From: Desulfuromonadaceae bacterium
GTDB taxonomy: Bacteria; Desulfobacterota; Desulfuromonadia; Geobacterales; Pseudopelobacteraceae
Assembly: GCA_028712075.1 (NCBI GenBank)
Contig: JAQTQX010000023.1
Location: 1-64,000 of the forward strand
DNA length: 64,000 nucleotides
Reading direction: 5' to 3'
Shown here: piece by piece, positions 1 through 9,314 of the stretch
How the letters are laid out: each line of letters opens with the position of its first letter
Numbering within the stretch: position 1 is the stretch's first letter
Made by a program: the position numbers and the translations under genes
The notes under the pieces: generated by a model
The model's database searches: none
What the model saw: only the letters and a program-made list of their open reading frames with translations
Told to the model about the DNA's origin: nothing

Positions 1-105
1 AAGGCGCAGGTCCCGCTCGTGGTAAACCAGTGCTTCGGTGTCAGGAAAACGGCGAGACATGTCGTCTAATAAACTGCCAACGGTGTGAGTGAGTTGTTTT
101 GACAT
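1..105 (-). CDS. AMP-dependent synthetase/ligase (acyl-CoA synthetase type), N-terminal fragment
   Basis: Only the first 35 codons lie in the window; the gene runs off the left edge. The start is an ATG at 105 preceded by a good GGAGGT ribosome binding site. The peptide (SLLDDMSRRFPDTEALVY, then HERDLRL) resembles the N-terminus of AMP-forming acyl-CoA synthetases, where a helix precedes a PDxxALVY segment and the first beta strands of the ligase domain. These enzymes activate carboxylic acids to acyl-AMP and then acyl-CoA in the cytoplasm. With so little sequence the family is a fair guess and the substrate cannot be told. Confidence 0.6.
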   Translation of the reverse strand, partial: MSKQLTHTVGSLLDDMSRRFPDTEALVYHERDLRL

Positions 106-232
106 GAGGAACCTCCAAAAGTTTGTTGTACAATCAAACACAAATGAGTCGATAGGCTGCATTTACATGGCTTTTCGAGGAATAGAGAGACAAGGGGAAA
201 GCAGAATATCCATGTAAGGATCAAACGAAGCG

Positions 233-2386
233 TTATGCCAAGGTGAAGAAAAAGGTCGCTCCGGTATCAGGTTCCGCTTCAGCCCATACCCGCCCCCCGT
301 GCTTGGAAATAATCCGCTGGACGGTCGCGAGACCAATGCCGGTGCCTTCAAACTGACTGCGGTCATGCAGTCGGGTGAAAACCCGGAACAGCCTGCCAGA
401 ATCTTTCATGTCAAAACCAACTCCATTATCGCGAACATAGTAGTACGGCGAGCCTGATTCCGTCAGGTCTGAACCAAATTCTATCATGGCACCACTTTTG
501 TGAGCGCTGTATTTCCAGGCGTTGCCCAACAGATTGGCCAGAACGATTCTCAGAAGGCGGGGATCACCGATCGCAACGACTGATGGTTTAATGCTGAAAC
601 CGATCGATTTACCATGGTTTTCAAGCGACAATTCTTGCATGATTTCCTCGGCTATGACACTCAGATTGACGCTGTCGGAATTAATTTCTTCACGCGTTAA
701 ATGGGCCAGTTGCATCAGTGCATCAATCATGTCGTTCAACCATCTGCCAGACTCATAAATGCGCGCAACATACTCTCTGGTCTCTGGATCCAGATTATTA
801 TCCTCATCAAGGAGCAGTTGGCAGTAACCGGAAATGCGGGTAAGAGGACCCCGCATATCGTGTGAAACTGAATAGTTGAACGTTTCCAGCTCATTGTTTG
901 CAGCAGAAAAATCAAGCGCTTTCTGACTCAATTTTTCGTTAAGCTGACGAATTTGCTCCATGTACAAATGGTCGGTCTCTTCGGTCATTTTACGCAACGT
1001 AATATCCCGGTCAAAACCGAGCAGGAATTTTTTCCCGCCAATTGATATAAGTCCGGCATGTATTTCGATTGGAAATTGAGTACCGTCTTTTTTACGATGC
1101 CAGAGTTCAGCACTCACCCATTCACCGTTGAGCATATCATCGGTGATTTTTCCGGAAATCTTATTGGCCTCTGGGGTGTTCAGGTCGCTTATTGTCAGTG
1201 AGCACATCTCTTCGATCGTATAGCCATGCAGGTCTGCAGCAGCTTGATTGGAAGCGACAATCCTCCCTGCCTCGCCTCCTTCGACACCGATGACAATAAT
1301 TGCATCAGGAGCCCGTTCAAAAAGAATACGATAGCGCTCTTCGTTTTCATGCCTGCCTATCTCGGCATTTTCCAGTGAATTGAGCATATTGTTAATTGAA
1401 CCGGCAAGGTTCTTAAGTTCATCTTCCTGCTTAGGCAAGGGTATCCGCGCCGATATATTACGCGCCTCGGAAATGTGTCCAACCATTGTAACAAGTGTTT
1501 TTAACCGGTTAAGTATTGTTCCCCGTACAAACAGCAGCATCACGCAGCAGAATACGGCGGCTGCAATAAATAATGCCGCGAAAATATAGGCAATCGTAGT
1601 TTTCCCATGTTCGTATAACGTGCGTTTCTCTGTAGCTTGGACAATAAAAGACGGCTGACCAAAAATATCCTTGAGCAAAAAATATCCCGCAACAGATGTT
1701 GAATCAAGAGGGCCAGAATAAAAACCTGAATCTTTTGCAAGTGCCGCAGCGGCTTTAGCAACATCGGGTGCAAGCGGTTTTCTTGCGTCATAAACCTTTA
1801 TCACAGAGCTTGAAGCCCTGAAGACTCTTTCCAGTTCGTTACGATCGATAAACCAGCCGGCAGCAACAACACCCTTACTGCCCCCTCTATTATCCTTGAT
1901 ACGCATGAACGACACCATAAGCGGGGAACCGTTAAAATCGACGACGCCTTGAAACGACGCTTTTTCATCAAACCTGATACGCGATTTGAGTTCGGCAAGT
2001 GCCGTCTGCTGTTCGACTGACACCGCACGCAACACATCCGTGTCACAATCATATCGCTGCACAGCAATCAATCGGTCGGCTTTGTTATAGACAGCAACCA
2101 TGTCAATGCTGCGCGCACGCATAAAATGATCGGTCAACAATGTTTTGGCATTGCGAAGAGCAGCATCCGTTTGCAACGTCTCGGATATTTCCAGTGCAGC
2201 TACGCTGAGATGTACCATACGATCGTCAATTTGGTTTGCAATATTACGAGTGTGGGAAGTAATGTCCGCCTTTTCCAGGGAAGAAAAGCTGGAGAGAATG
2301 ATTAAATCGGACGTTGTCGCCAGAATAAACAGCAGAGCAATGAACGTACTAATAATAACAAGAATTGTGCGCTGAGAAAGAGACAT
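233..2386 (-). CDS. Membrane sensor histidine kinase (CHASE4-HAMP-PAS-HisKA-HATPase)
   Basis: A 717-residue hybrid-free sensor kinase. A transmembrane helix (about 8-30) is followed by a periplasmic CHASE4-like domain (about 45-255), a second helix (about 264-288), a HAMP linker (about 290-345), a PAS domain (about 350-465), a short coiled coil, the dimerisation helix with the phospho-accepting His509 in YSVSHDMRGPL, and an ATPase domain with the G1 motif DNGVGFD and the G2 motif GTGIGLA. It should autophosphorylate in response to an extracytoplasmic and/or PAS-sensed cue. There is no receiver domain and no response regulator beside it, so its partner is encoded elsewhere. The neighbour at 2595 is transcribed divergently. 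Confidence 0.92.
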   Translation of the reverse strand: MSLSQRTILVIISTFIALLFILATTSDLIILSSFSSLEKADITSHTRNIANQIDDRMVHLSVAALEISETLQTDAALRNAKTLLTDHFMRARSIDMVAVYNKADRLIAVQRYDCDTDVLRAVSVEQQTALAELKSRIRFDEKASFQGVVDFNGSPLMVSFMRIKDNRGGSKGVVAAGWFIDRNELERVFRASSSVIKVYDARKPLAPDVAKAAAALAKDSGFYSGPLDSTSVAGYFLLKDIFGQPSFIVQATEKRTLYEHGKTTIAYIFAALFIAAAVFCCVMLLFVRGTILNRLKTLVTMVGHISEARNISARIPLPKQEDELKNLAGSINNMLNSLENAEIGRHENEERYRILFERAPDAIIVIGVEGGEAGRIVASNQAAADLHGYTIEEMCSLTISDLNTPEANKISGKITDDMLNGEWVSAELWHRKKDGTQFPIEIHAGLISIGGKKFLLGFDRDITLRKMTEETDHLYMEQIRQLNEKLSQKALDFSAANNELETFNYSVSHDMRGPLTRISGYCQLLLDEDNNLDPETREYVARIYESGRWLNDMIDALMQLAHLTREEINSDSVNLSVIAEEIMQELSLENHGKSIGFSIKPSVVAIGDPRLLRIVLANLLGNAWKYSAHKSGAMIEFGSDLTESGSPYYYVRDNGVGFDMKDSGRLFRVFTRLHDRSQFEGTGIGLATVQRIISKHGGRVWAEAEPDTGATFFFTLA

Positions 2387-2594
2387 TCACTGTTCCGTTG
2401 TAATTCGATCTGCCGCAATGGCGAAGCGTGTTACTGCGGCGTGGTTATATCAATATTCAGCAAATCATGCAACGCTTGACCACTTACCCTGAAAAAATAA
2501 TGAGCGGAGGTCAGCTTGATATGTCACATTCAGTGAAGGATATGGTACAGTGCGTCATGATTTACTCAGTATTATAATCGGAGTTAGGTCAAAC

Positions 2595-3797
2595 ATGAGC
2601 GAGATGACAACACCCCTTCGACAAGAATTACCTGACCTGACAGATATCACGAAATATTGTCGCATGAATGAAATTGTACCGTTTCTGACTATGACCCTGG
2701 ACTCGGTAAAAAGGACTCTTGACAGTATTACCACCTGGAATGACAAAAATAATAAGCTCGTCGCCGCAATTGCACAAGCGCACGGTTCCTCGCTTAAAAC
2801 CATACATGACAGCCTCAACCAGATCGAGCTCGAGCGTTTTCTGTTGATACCTTCTGTGCAGGAACTGCATAGTTCATGTACTGACTATCGCGATCTCCTG
2901 TCGATCAGAGTAATGGACAATGTAATTGCTGACATGGATGCAGCCGGCTTCGTACGACCACGGATCCCCTTTGCCCTGATCAGCATGGGGAGTGACGGGC
3001 GGGAAGAGCAGACCCTCATAACTGATCAGGACAATCTGATAGTGTATGGCGATGATGGCGGTGAAGCGGCCGACCGCTATTTTGCAGAGTTTGCCATACG
3101 TTTGGTTAACGGGTTGGAAGAGGCCGGTTTTAAACGCTGCACCGGCGATATAATGCCGACGAATCAGACCTGGCGAGGTTCTTTTACACAGTGGAGAAAA
3201 CGCCTTTTTTCCATTGTCAGGTACGAAGTCGAAGATCTCGGCAAGAACGTCATGAATTTGATTGTGCTCTCCGATGCCCGCTATGTTGCTGGTGACCCGG
3301 AATTAGCGGCTGAATTGATTGCCATGATCAGAACAATGGAGCGGGATTATTTTCAGGTGCTATGGGGAATGGCCAAGGCTGCAACGGAGATGCAGGTTGC
3401 GCTCGGCTTTATGAAACATATCTGGACTGAGGGAAGCGGCGAACATAAGGGTGAATTTAACATCAAGCTGCTGGCCTGGGCGCCGCTCGTCATGAATATC
3501 CGTATTCTGGCCATTAACGAGAGCATCCCTGCCACAAGCACTTTAGAGCGGATTTCATTATTAACGTCTGCAGGGAGTCTCTCTCAATCCTTTGCACGAG
3601 ATCTTGTCGATGCGTACCATACCATCACCCGGCAGCGAATCCTCATCCAGATCAAAGCCCTGAAAGGCATCCAGAATGATTCTTACTACATCAATCCGTA
3701 TCAGCTATCAGCCACTGAGCGTGAAAGAATCCAGCACTCCCTGATTAAAATAGAAGAGCTGCAGAAAGTAATCCACACAAATTTCCATATTGTGTAA
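2595..3797 (+). CDS. DUF294-type nucleotidyltransferase-like protein
   Basis: A 400-residue soluble protein. The middle carries the GlnD-like nucleotidyltransferase signature GSDGREEQTLITDQDN (G-S-x-G-R-x-E followed by D-x-D), as in the DUF294 family, followed by an all-helical DUF294_C region. Many family members have N-terminal CBS or cyclic-nucleotide-binding domains. This one has instead about 110 residues of helical sequence of no recognised fold. I prefer the ATG at 2595 (GGAG 11 nt upstream) over an in-frame GTG at 2550, because the 15 extra residues are not family-like. The reaction it carries out is unknown; nucleotidylation of a protein partner is one possibility. Confidence 0.82.
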   Translation: MSEMTTPLRQELPDLTDITKYCRMNEIVPFLTMTLDSVKRTLDSITTWNDKNNKLVAAIAQAHGSSLKTIHDSLNQIELERFLLIPSVQELHSSCTDYRDLLSIRVMDNVIADMDAAGFVRPRIPFALISMGSDGREEQTLITDQDNLIVYGDDGGEAADRYFAEFAIRLVNGLEEAGFKRCTGDIMPTNQTWRGSFTQWRKRLFSIVRYEVEDLGKNVMNLIVLSDARYVAGDPELAAELIAMIRTMERDYFQVLWGMAKAATEMQVALGFMKHIWTEGSGEHKGEFNIKLLAWAPLVMNIRILAINESIPATSTLERISLLTSAGSLSQSFARDLVDAYHTITRQRILIQIKALKGIQNDSYYINPYQLSATERERIQHSLIKIEELQKVIHTNFHIV

Positions 3798-3808
3798 ATC
3801 CTTAAAAA

Positions 3809-4717
3809 TTATGTACTTGTAGCTTGGTTTTTCCCGAACGTATCAAGTATCCAGCGGGCGATGCTCCTTTTTCCGCCCGGCGAAAGCGGAAGAACGCCTT
3901 CGTGGAACCAGTGGGCCTCCACGACCTCCACACCATCCGGTGTGACTTCACCTCCAGCATAATCAGCCAGAAAACCAATCATCACCTGGCTGGGAAACGG
4001 CCAGCACTGACTCGCAACATATCTGATGTTGGTTACTTCTATGCCGGCCTCTTCCCTCACTTCCCGCTGAACACACTCCTCCAGAGATTCACCAAAATCG
4101 ACAAAGCCGGCGACCAGGCTGAAACGTCCGGGATTCCAGGCGGCGTTGCGGATCAGCAGCATATCTTCACCTCGCCTGACAAGAACAATGATGCAGGGAT
4201 GGATATGGGGAAAATGGTCGTCTCCGCATGATTGGCAGTGTTTGCCCCAGCTTGCGGGGATTCTTGACATCATACTGCCGCAGTGCGAGCAGTGGCGACT
4301 GCGTCGCTCCCAGTGCATGATTTGCGCCGCCCGACCGGCAATCGTTGCCAGTGTATTGTCCAGACGCATGTCCGGCCCCTGAAATGGAAGCGTTTCGTAT
4401 CCCTCAGGCAGTGCGGCATCAAGTGCAATTCTTGCGCAGCGCAGCGGTTTTCCCTGCCAGAGGCCAATCATCAGCGGCTCGGTCTCCGGCTCCAGACTCG
4501 CGGGCAGATCTCCCACCAGCAGGACCTGTTCGGATGAATCAACAGCGACTACCAGTGACGCCCCCTGAAGAATCGTCCAGAATCCGGGAACATCACTCTT
4601 CGGTTCCTGCTCTGACGATAGAGGTGTAAATAAGCTGGTGATGATGGTTGTATTAAACGGTAATGAATTCGGCATGATTTCCTGATTACCCGGCATACTA
4701 TCGATGCAGCCTTTCAT
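3809..4717 (-). CDS. nudC: NADH pyrophosphatase / NAD-cap hydrolase NudC
   Basis: A Nudix hydrolase of the NudC branch, which cleaves NAD(H) to NMN(H) and AMP and removes NAD caps from RNA. A four-cysteine zinc ribbon (Cys143, 146, 161, 164) is followed by a full Nudix box (residues 204-226, with GESLEECVQREVREEAG) and the NudC signature SQCWPFPS, which has Cys in place of the usual Pro. Its ATG overlaps the stop of the antiporter gene by the ATGA arrangement, so the two are probably translationally coupled. An alternative ATG at 4675 has a better ribosome binding site (AGGA) and would give 288 residues, closer to the family length, so the exact start is open. Confidence 0.9.
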   Translation of the reverse strand: MKGCIDSMPGNQEIMPNSLPFNTTIITSLFTPLSSEQEPKSDVPGFWTILQGASLVVAVDSSEQVLLVGDLPASLEPETEPLMIGLWQGKPLRCARIALDAALPEGYETLPFQGPDMRLDNTLATIAGRAAQIMHWERRSRHCSHCGSMMSRIPASWGKHCQSCGDDHFPHIHPCIIVLVRRGEDMLLIRNAAWNPGRFSLVAGFVDFGESLEECVQREVREEAGIEVTNIRYVASQCWPFPSQVMIGFLADYAGGEVTPDGVEVVEAHWFHEGVLPLSPGGKRSIARWILDTFGKNQATST

Positions 4718-6966
4718 GGTGATTCTGCCAGTTTTTTGTAGTTATCTCCAATCGACCGGAACAGTGCTTTTACCCGCTCGATGTGGTTGGTAACAGATAA
4801 AAATAACGCCTTGGTCTGAGGGGCAAGCTGCTGTGACTCGCCAAGATATGTTTCACGAATTTTCGACAATCCGTGATTGCCGTCAGACGCAAGTGCAGCC
4901 AGTAGTGACATTTCATCGGTGCTGAACTCCTCGGCAAGGGCTTTGAGCGACAAGAGTACGGTATCCAGCGCTTCAACAACATTCTGCGAAAAAGCTGCGG
5001 TCTGACCTTGTTCCTCAAGACGCTTCAGGTCCTGGCCCAACTCCTCCATTGCGCTGCTCAGAGTCTCGAGCTGGTGCTGATTATCCATCAGAGAATTAAT
5101 ACATTCATATTCCTGATGGCCAAGCCGCGCCCTGGTCATAATGTTCGAAATTGCGTTCCGGATAATTTCGCTTAGAACCCGGAATGAGGCGTGAAGAGCC
5201 TTGAGATGCATGATATCCATCCCTTTCCGGAGTGCGTCGAAAGAGTCGGATATGACGTCCAGCAGTCGGGCCTGCTCGCGCTTCACAAGGCTGATCGCCT
5301 CGTGCGGCTTGTCCAGCGAATAGTTTCCGAGGTACCGGAGCTGTGAAGTCTCCTCAGCCAGCATTTTCGATTTGGATATCTGGTTGACGAGCAACAATGC
5401 GGTGTGGCTGTTGCCATCCAGCACCATCTCATGATTGAATTCGGCCAGTTGCTGGCGATCTTCTTCGCTCGGAACTTTGGCTATCACTTTAAAGGTTTTA
5501 TCGATCAGAGCTATTGCTGCACTTACCCGTTTGACGGTTTCCACATCTTCTTCAGCAATAATCGTACTTATCGCCCTTTTGATCTGCAGGCTTTCCAACA
5601 GAACACGATCTGCAGAATCACCGAAAACGACAAGCTTGCCCTGTTCCTTGGCTTTGACATAGCCGTCCGTGTTGCTGGTGACAATTATATGGCGTATTCC
5701 CGCCCGGTCCAGGTTATCCGAGACCGCACGCCCGAATGCGCCATACCCGCACAGGATGACGTGCTCACCGAATATCTCTGAACAATCTTGAGTTTCTGTC
5801 TCAATCTTTCTTTTAACAAGAAAGTTAACGATGCGGTCAAGATTGTTCAGTAAAAACGGCGTGACGATCATCGACAGCACTACTGTGACCATCGCAATTT
5901 GTCCCCAGGTCTGGTCGAGCATCCGGTTGGTCAGCAGCAGCGAGAAAATAACCAGCGCGAACTCTCCGATCTGAGCAAGTGCAATCGCGCTTTTAAGGGA
6001 CACTTGACGGGAATTGAAAAAGACCAGGACGCCAAAGAGCGCGGCCATCTTGACCACCATGATCCCGACACTGAAAAGCAGAACTGCTATAATGTTGCTG
6101 AACACCACCTGTGGGTCAATCTGCAGGCCGACGGAAACAAAGAATACTCCCAAAAGCAGATCGCGAAAGGGGATCAGGTCTGCCTCAACCTGGTATTTGT
6201 AGATGGTATCGGCAATCATCATGCCCGCGATAAAGGCACCAAGGGTATAGGAAAAACCAAAAAAATGCGCGATGGAGGCCGCCCCCACCACCACGAAGAG
6301 AATTGACCCCATATAGATCTCTTTTGAATTAGTGCTCGAAACCGCCCGGAACAGGTGGCTGAGAGCAAACTTTCCGATCAGGATGAGAATGGCCAGGGTT
6401 AGCACCGCATTGATCGCTGTTTCCATCAGCAGGTCACTCAGCCCCTTGTCATTACTGGTGAGGATGGTGATCATCAGCAGGATGGGAATGACCGCAATAT
6501 CCTGAAACAGGAGAATACCGAGTGCATTGCGGCCGTATTCACTCCGTATTTGACCGGACTCGTTCAAAAGCTTGAGAACTATTGCGGTAGATGAGAGCGC
6601 CAGACCTGAGCCGATAATAATGGCGTATTGAAACTTGATACCGAATACAAGTGTGGCAATGACGGCGATCAGCAGTCCAGTCACTCCGACCTGCAGACCA
6701 CCAAAAAGAAAGACTTCCTTTTTCATGCTTTTCAAATGGCTGACAGAAAACTCCAGACCGATGATGAACATTAGGAAGACGATTCCAAATTCGGCGGTTT
6801 TCTCCAGCGCCTCGTTTCCATGCACCTGTATGCCGAAAAGGGGTCCGATCAGAGCACCGGTGAAGATATAGCCGATCACCGTCGGCATATTGAACCGCTT
6901 CAACACCACATTGAGCAGGGTAGCAACAGCGACTGCGGCGATCAAAAGCGGGATCAGGTTCTGCAT
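4714..6966 (-). CDS. CPA2-family cation:proton antiporter with RCK/TrkA-N domain (KefB/YbaL-like)
   Basis: A 750-residue inner-membrane protein. The first 390 residues form about 12 hydrophobic helices typical of CPA2 Na+/H+ or K+/H+ exchangers. A Rossmann RCK_N domain follows, with the nucleotide-binding loop GYGAFGRA. After it come some 200 further residues that are mostly charged amphipathic helices, longer than the usual KefB tail; they look like a PhoU-type or coiled-coil regulatory extension. I chose the ATG at 6966 because MQNLIPLLIAAVAV is the typical family N-terminus; an upstream GTG at 7014 would add 16 residues. The stop overlaps the nudC start. Confidence 0.88.
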   Translation of the reverse strand: MQNLIPLLIAAVAVATLLNVVLKRFNMPTVIGYIFTGALIGPLFGIQVHGNEALEKTAEFGIVFLMFIIGLEFSVSHLKSMKKEVFLFGGLQVGVTGLLIAVIATLVFGIKFQYAIIIGSGLALSSTAIVLKLLNESGQIRSEYGRNALGILLFQDIAVIPILLMITILTSNDKGLSDLLMETAINAVLTLAILILIGKFALSHLFRAVSSTNSKEIYMGSILFVVVGAASIAHFFGFSYTLGAFIAGMMIADTIYKYQVEADLIPFRDLLLGVFFVSVGLQIDPQVVFSNIIAVLLFSVGIMVVKMAALFGVLVFFNSRQVSLKSAIALAQIGEFALVIFSLLLTNRMLDQTWGQIAMVTVVLSMIVTPFLLNNLDRIVNFLVKRKIETETQDCSEIFGEHVILCGYGAFGRAVSDNLDRAGIRHIIVTSNTDGYVKAKEQGKLVVFGDSADRVLLESLQIKRAISTIIAEEDVETVKRVSAAIALIDKTFKVIAKVPSEEDRQQLAEFNHEMVLDGNSHTALLLVNQISKSKMLAEETSQLRYLGNYSLDKPHEAISLVKREQARLLDVISDSFDALRKGMDIMHLKALHASFRVLSEIIRNAISNIMTRARLGHQEYECINSLMDNQHQLETLSSAMEELGQDLKRLEEQGQTAAFSQNVVEALDTVLLSLKALAEEFSTDEMSLLAALASDGNHGLSKIRETYLGESQQLAPQTKALFLSVTNHIERVKALFRSIGDNYKKLAESP

Positions 6967-7080
6967 ATATGATACCTGTGAAGTAATGAGAAAAAATATG
7001 ACGTTGCGTTCCACATAGTAGCGTTATCCTTGTTTGGCTGTATCAATGGGGAGTTTTCGGGTTAGCGGCAATATCAAAGT

Positions 7081-7818
7081 CTATTTGATTATAAAATTGT
7101 CTGCATCATCCTGCGGATTGAAACCGAGTCTATTCCTCGTTGCTTCGAGGTCGAAAACCGCACTGCTGTTATTACTGACGGCAAAGGCGGTCATAAAATC
7201 AGTTTCAACATCAATGGCTTTGGAAAAAGCTTGGACAAGGTCACGGTGACTGCAGAAAACGGCCCTCATATATGCACCGTCATAGAGCTGCGGATTATCC
7301 TCCGGGACGGTCCAACCGATCCGAAGCGCAATAAATTGGACACCAAGATGTGAAAGATGGCGTCCGACAGTCTCTCCAAAGACCTTTGACTCTCCGTAGA
7401 GACATTGCGGGGTTGGCGGAGCATCCAAGGTTATCAGACGCCTCTTGTCCCGAGCATGCAACAGGTTACCTATATCACCTTCATGGTAAAAATTGGAACT
7501 GGCAAAAATGATTTTTTTAGCCCCTGCAGCCCGAGCTTCTTCAAACACATAGCTTGTAGAAACAAAGTTGTTACGAATGGTAGAAGCTTTCGGGGCATTT
7601 GGCCGGGGATTTCCGGCAAGGTGAATGAGAACGTCCAGTCCACTGAAGAGACCGGCAAGCTGGTCACGTTCTCCCGTGTCAACGGAAACTATCTCGCCGC
7701 CTGTAGGAGAAGACCCACCATTGATATCGAATAACTTGAGAATGTGGCTCCCGCGCAACCCTTTTTGCAGCGTTGTCCCGACATTTCCAGCAGCCCCGGT
7801 TATGCCAACGGTCTTCAT
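7081..7818 (-). CDS. NAD-dependent epimerase/dehydratase, uronate-dehydrogenase-like
   Basis: A 245-residue extended short-chain dehydrogenase. It has the N-terminal cofactor loop GITGAAGNVG, an LAGNPRP segment, and a catalytic YGESK (Tyr-x-x-x-Lys) motif. Length and motifs match NAD-dependent uronate dehydrogenases, which oxidise hexuronates to aldarolactones. The ATG at 7818 has a GGAG site 9 nt upstream; an in-frame TTG at 7833 lies inside that site and is unlikely. It sits downstream of a YhcH gene, another sugar-acid associated family, so a role in uronate or sialate-type sugar metabolism is likely but the substrate is unproven. Confidence 0.78.
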   Translation of the reverse strand: MKTVGITGAAGNVGTTLQKGLRGSHILKLFDINGGSSPTGGEIVSVDTGERDQLAGLFSGLDVLIHLAGNPRPNAPKASTIRNNFVSTSYVFEEARAAGAKKIIFASSNFYHEGDIGNLLHARDKRRLITLDAPPTPQCLYGESKVFGETVGRHLSHLGVQFIALRIGWTVPEDNPQLYDGAYMRAVFCSHRDLVQAFSKAIDVETDFMTAFAVSNNSSAVFDLEATRNRLGFNPQDDADNFIIK

Positions 7819-7857
7819 GTGGTCGTTCTCCAATTATCGATGGGAATTTGCTTTGAA

Positions 7858-8307
7858 TTACACCGGCACCTTAAATACAATCTTCTTGACAGCAACCACA
7901 TCCGTGCCGCTTCTCACCCCCGGTTCATGGGCATCGTGAGTAAAAAAGACTGCAAAAAAACCCGGCACAAGCGTAATATAATCAACCCTGCCGGTGAGTT
8001 TTTGTAAATCCTTCCCCTCATCATAAGGTTGTTCAGCACAAAACTGTGTATTGGTTACGCCAATTTTCTCTTCACCCCAGGCAATTATCTGAACATCAAT
8101 ATACTTTCGGTGACATTCGATAAAACTCTCTTCGATTGACCTGGTATTGTACTCATTTACTGATGCATAACCGCCTTTACTATTTATGGGATGCTTACCG
8201 ACAGAAAGCGTTGCCAGATCGGTTTTCGCAAGAAATGCTTCAATATCGGCAAATGCGGGATGTACATCGCTATACAATCCTAAATTATCCAGGGAATCAA
8301 ATATCAT
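7858..8307 (-). CDS. YhcH/YjgK/YiaL family protein (DUF386)
   Basis: A 149-residue cytoplasmic protein of the YhcH/EbgC cupin family. Recognisable family segments are the N-terminal MIFDSLDNLGLY, the central HRKYIDVQI metal-site segment, a conserved TLVPGFFAVFFTHDAHEP with metal-ligand His and Asp residues, and a C-terminal VKKIVFKV. YhcH proteins are associated with sialic acid, uronate and other sugar operons and may act as anomerases or isomerases. It lies between an AEC transporter gene and the uronate-dehydrogenase-like gene in the same direction, consistent with shared sugar-acid use. Confidence 0.88.
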   Translation of the reverse strand: MIFDSLDNLGLYSDVHPAFADIEAFLAKTDLATLSVGKHPINSKGGYASVNEYNTRSIEESFIECHRKYIDVQIIAWGEEKIGVTNTQFCAEQPYDEGKDLQKLTGRVDYITLVPGFFAVFFTHDAHEPGVRSGTDVVAVKKIVFKVPV

Positions 8308-8326
8308 AACTGCTCCTCTCCAGCAT

Positions 8327-9301
8327 TCACATTATGTAGCGGGTGATGAGGCTCAGGACCAGAGGGATTGTTGCAATCCCCCCCAATGTCCCGACAGCCA
8401 GCATTGAGGCAGCCTTGTCCGGACAATTGTCGAATTTTACATTCAGCAAGTAGGCCATCACCGGGCCCGGCATGGCCGCGTTAATAACAATGATTGCCTC
8501 CGTAGTGCGAAAACCGAGCGAGGTGAGAGGGTCCATCATGCCACCAACAGGCGTCCAGCCGAGCAACCGGTAGCAGTACACCAGGCCAAAGGCCAGGAGC
8601 GGCCCTGCGAGCAGGCGCAGCGTTGCCCCGGTGATGCCGTCCTTAAGTGTGGAAAGTTTGGTATCACTCATCGAATAGCCGAGATTTATGATGAGTAGTG
8701 GAATTGCCCCGAGTGCAAGCACATCAATGCCCTTGTTGGCAATTGCGTAGGTATCGCTGACAATTCCCGGAAGCGCAGGATTGCTGGTTGCTGCAATTAC
8801 GCCAAGGATAGTTGCCCAGAGAGCCGGGATTTTGAAAAACTGCATCAGATCCGATTTGCCACTCACCAGATAAACACCATACGAATAAAGCACCAGAATA
8901 TTCATCATATGGAACATAATGGCTTTTGCCAGTCCTTCATTGCCAAACATCAGTAGCGCGATCGGGAGTGAAATATTTCCGGTATTCATAAAGATAATCG
9001 GAAGCACATAACCGTTTTGCGTTACTCCGGCCCGTTTTTTACAGAAAAATGCCACAGGTGTCATAATGGCAATTAACAGTAGGGCAGCCCCTCCGATGAC
9101 GGCAAATTCCTGAAAATCAAAGCTTCTTTTATGGAGAGATGAAAAAACCAGGCACGGTGTGAAGAAGTAATAAACCATGTTGGAGATGGTTTTCTGATTC
9201 ATTTCCCGTTTGCTGTCAAGCTTACCGAGCATGAATCCAAGAAGCGCGATGGTGAAGGAAGGAAGCACCGCACGTATGATAATAAGCATTTCGCTGGACA
9301 T
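8327..9301 (-). CDS. AEC family (auxin efflux carrier) transporter, copy 2
   Basis: A 324-residue membrane protein with about ten hydrophobic helices in the two inverted halves typical of the AEC/bile-acid transporter fold. It ends with the family C-terminal segment (about 295-320) after a TTEAIIVINAAMPG motif. Bacterial AEC members carry malate, malonate or other carboxylates. It lies 13 nt downstream of a second AEC gene of similar sequence (both have ALGAIPLLIINLGY-like or GALPLLLISFGY-like segments), so the pair arose by tandem duplication and may be transcribed together. The substrate is unknown; the nearby sugar-acid genes hint at an organic acid. Confidence 0.88.
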   Translation of the reverse strand: MSSEMLIIIRAVLPSFTIALLGFMLGKLDSKREMNQKTISNMVYYFFTPCLVFSSLHKRSFDFQEFAVIGGAALLLIAIMTPVAFFCKKRAGVTQNGYVLPIIFMNTGNISLPIALLMFGNEGLAKAIMFHMMNILVLYSYGVYLVSGKSDLMQFFKIPALWATILGVIAATSNPALPGIVSDTYAIANKGIDVLALGAIPLLIINLGYSMSDTKLSTLKDGITGATLRLLAGPLLAFGLVYCYRLLGWTPVGGMMDPLTSLGFRTTEAIIVINAAMPGPVMAYLLNVKFDNCPDKAASMLAVGTLGGIATIPLVLSLITRYIM

Positions 9302-9314
9302 GTTATACCGGCCT

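Noticed and set aside
2550-2594. GTG start for the DUF294 gene and TATAAT at 2573 as its promoter
   Set aside because: TATAAT overlaps the ribosome binding site region, and the ATG at 2595 is better placed.
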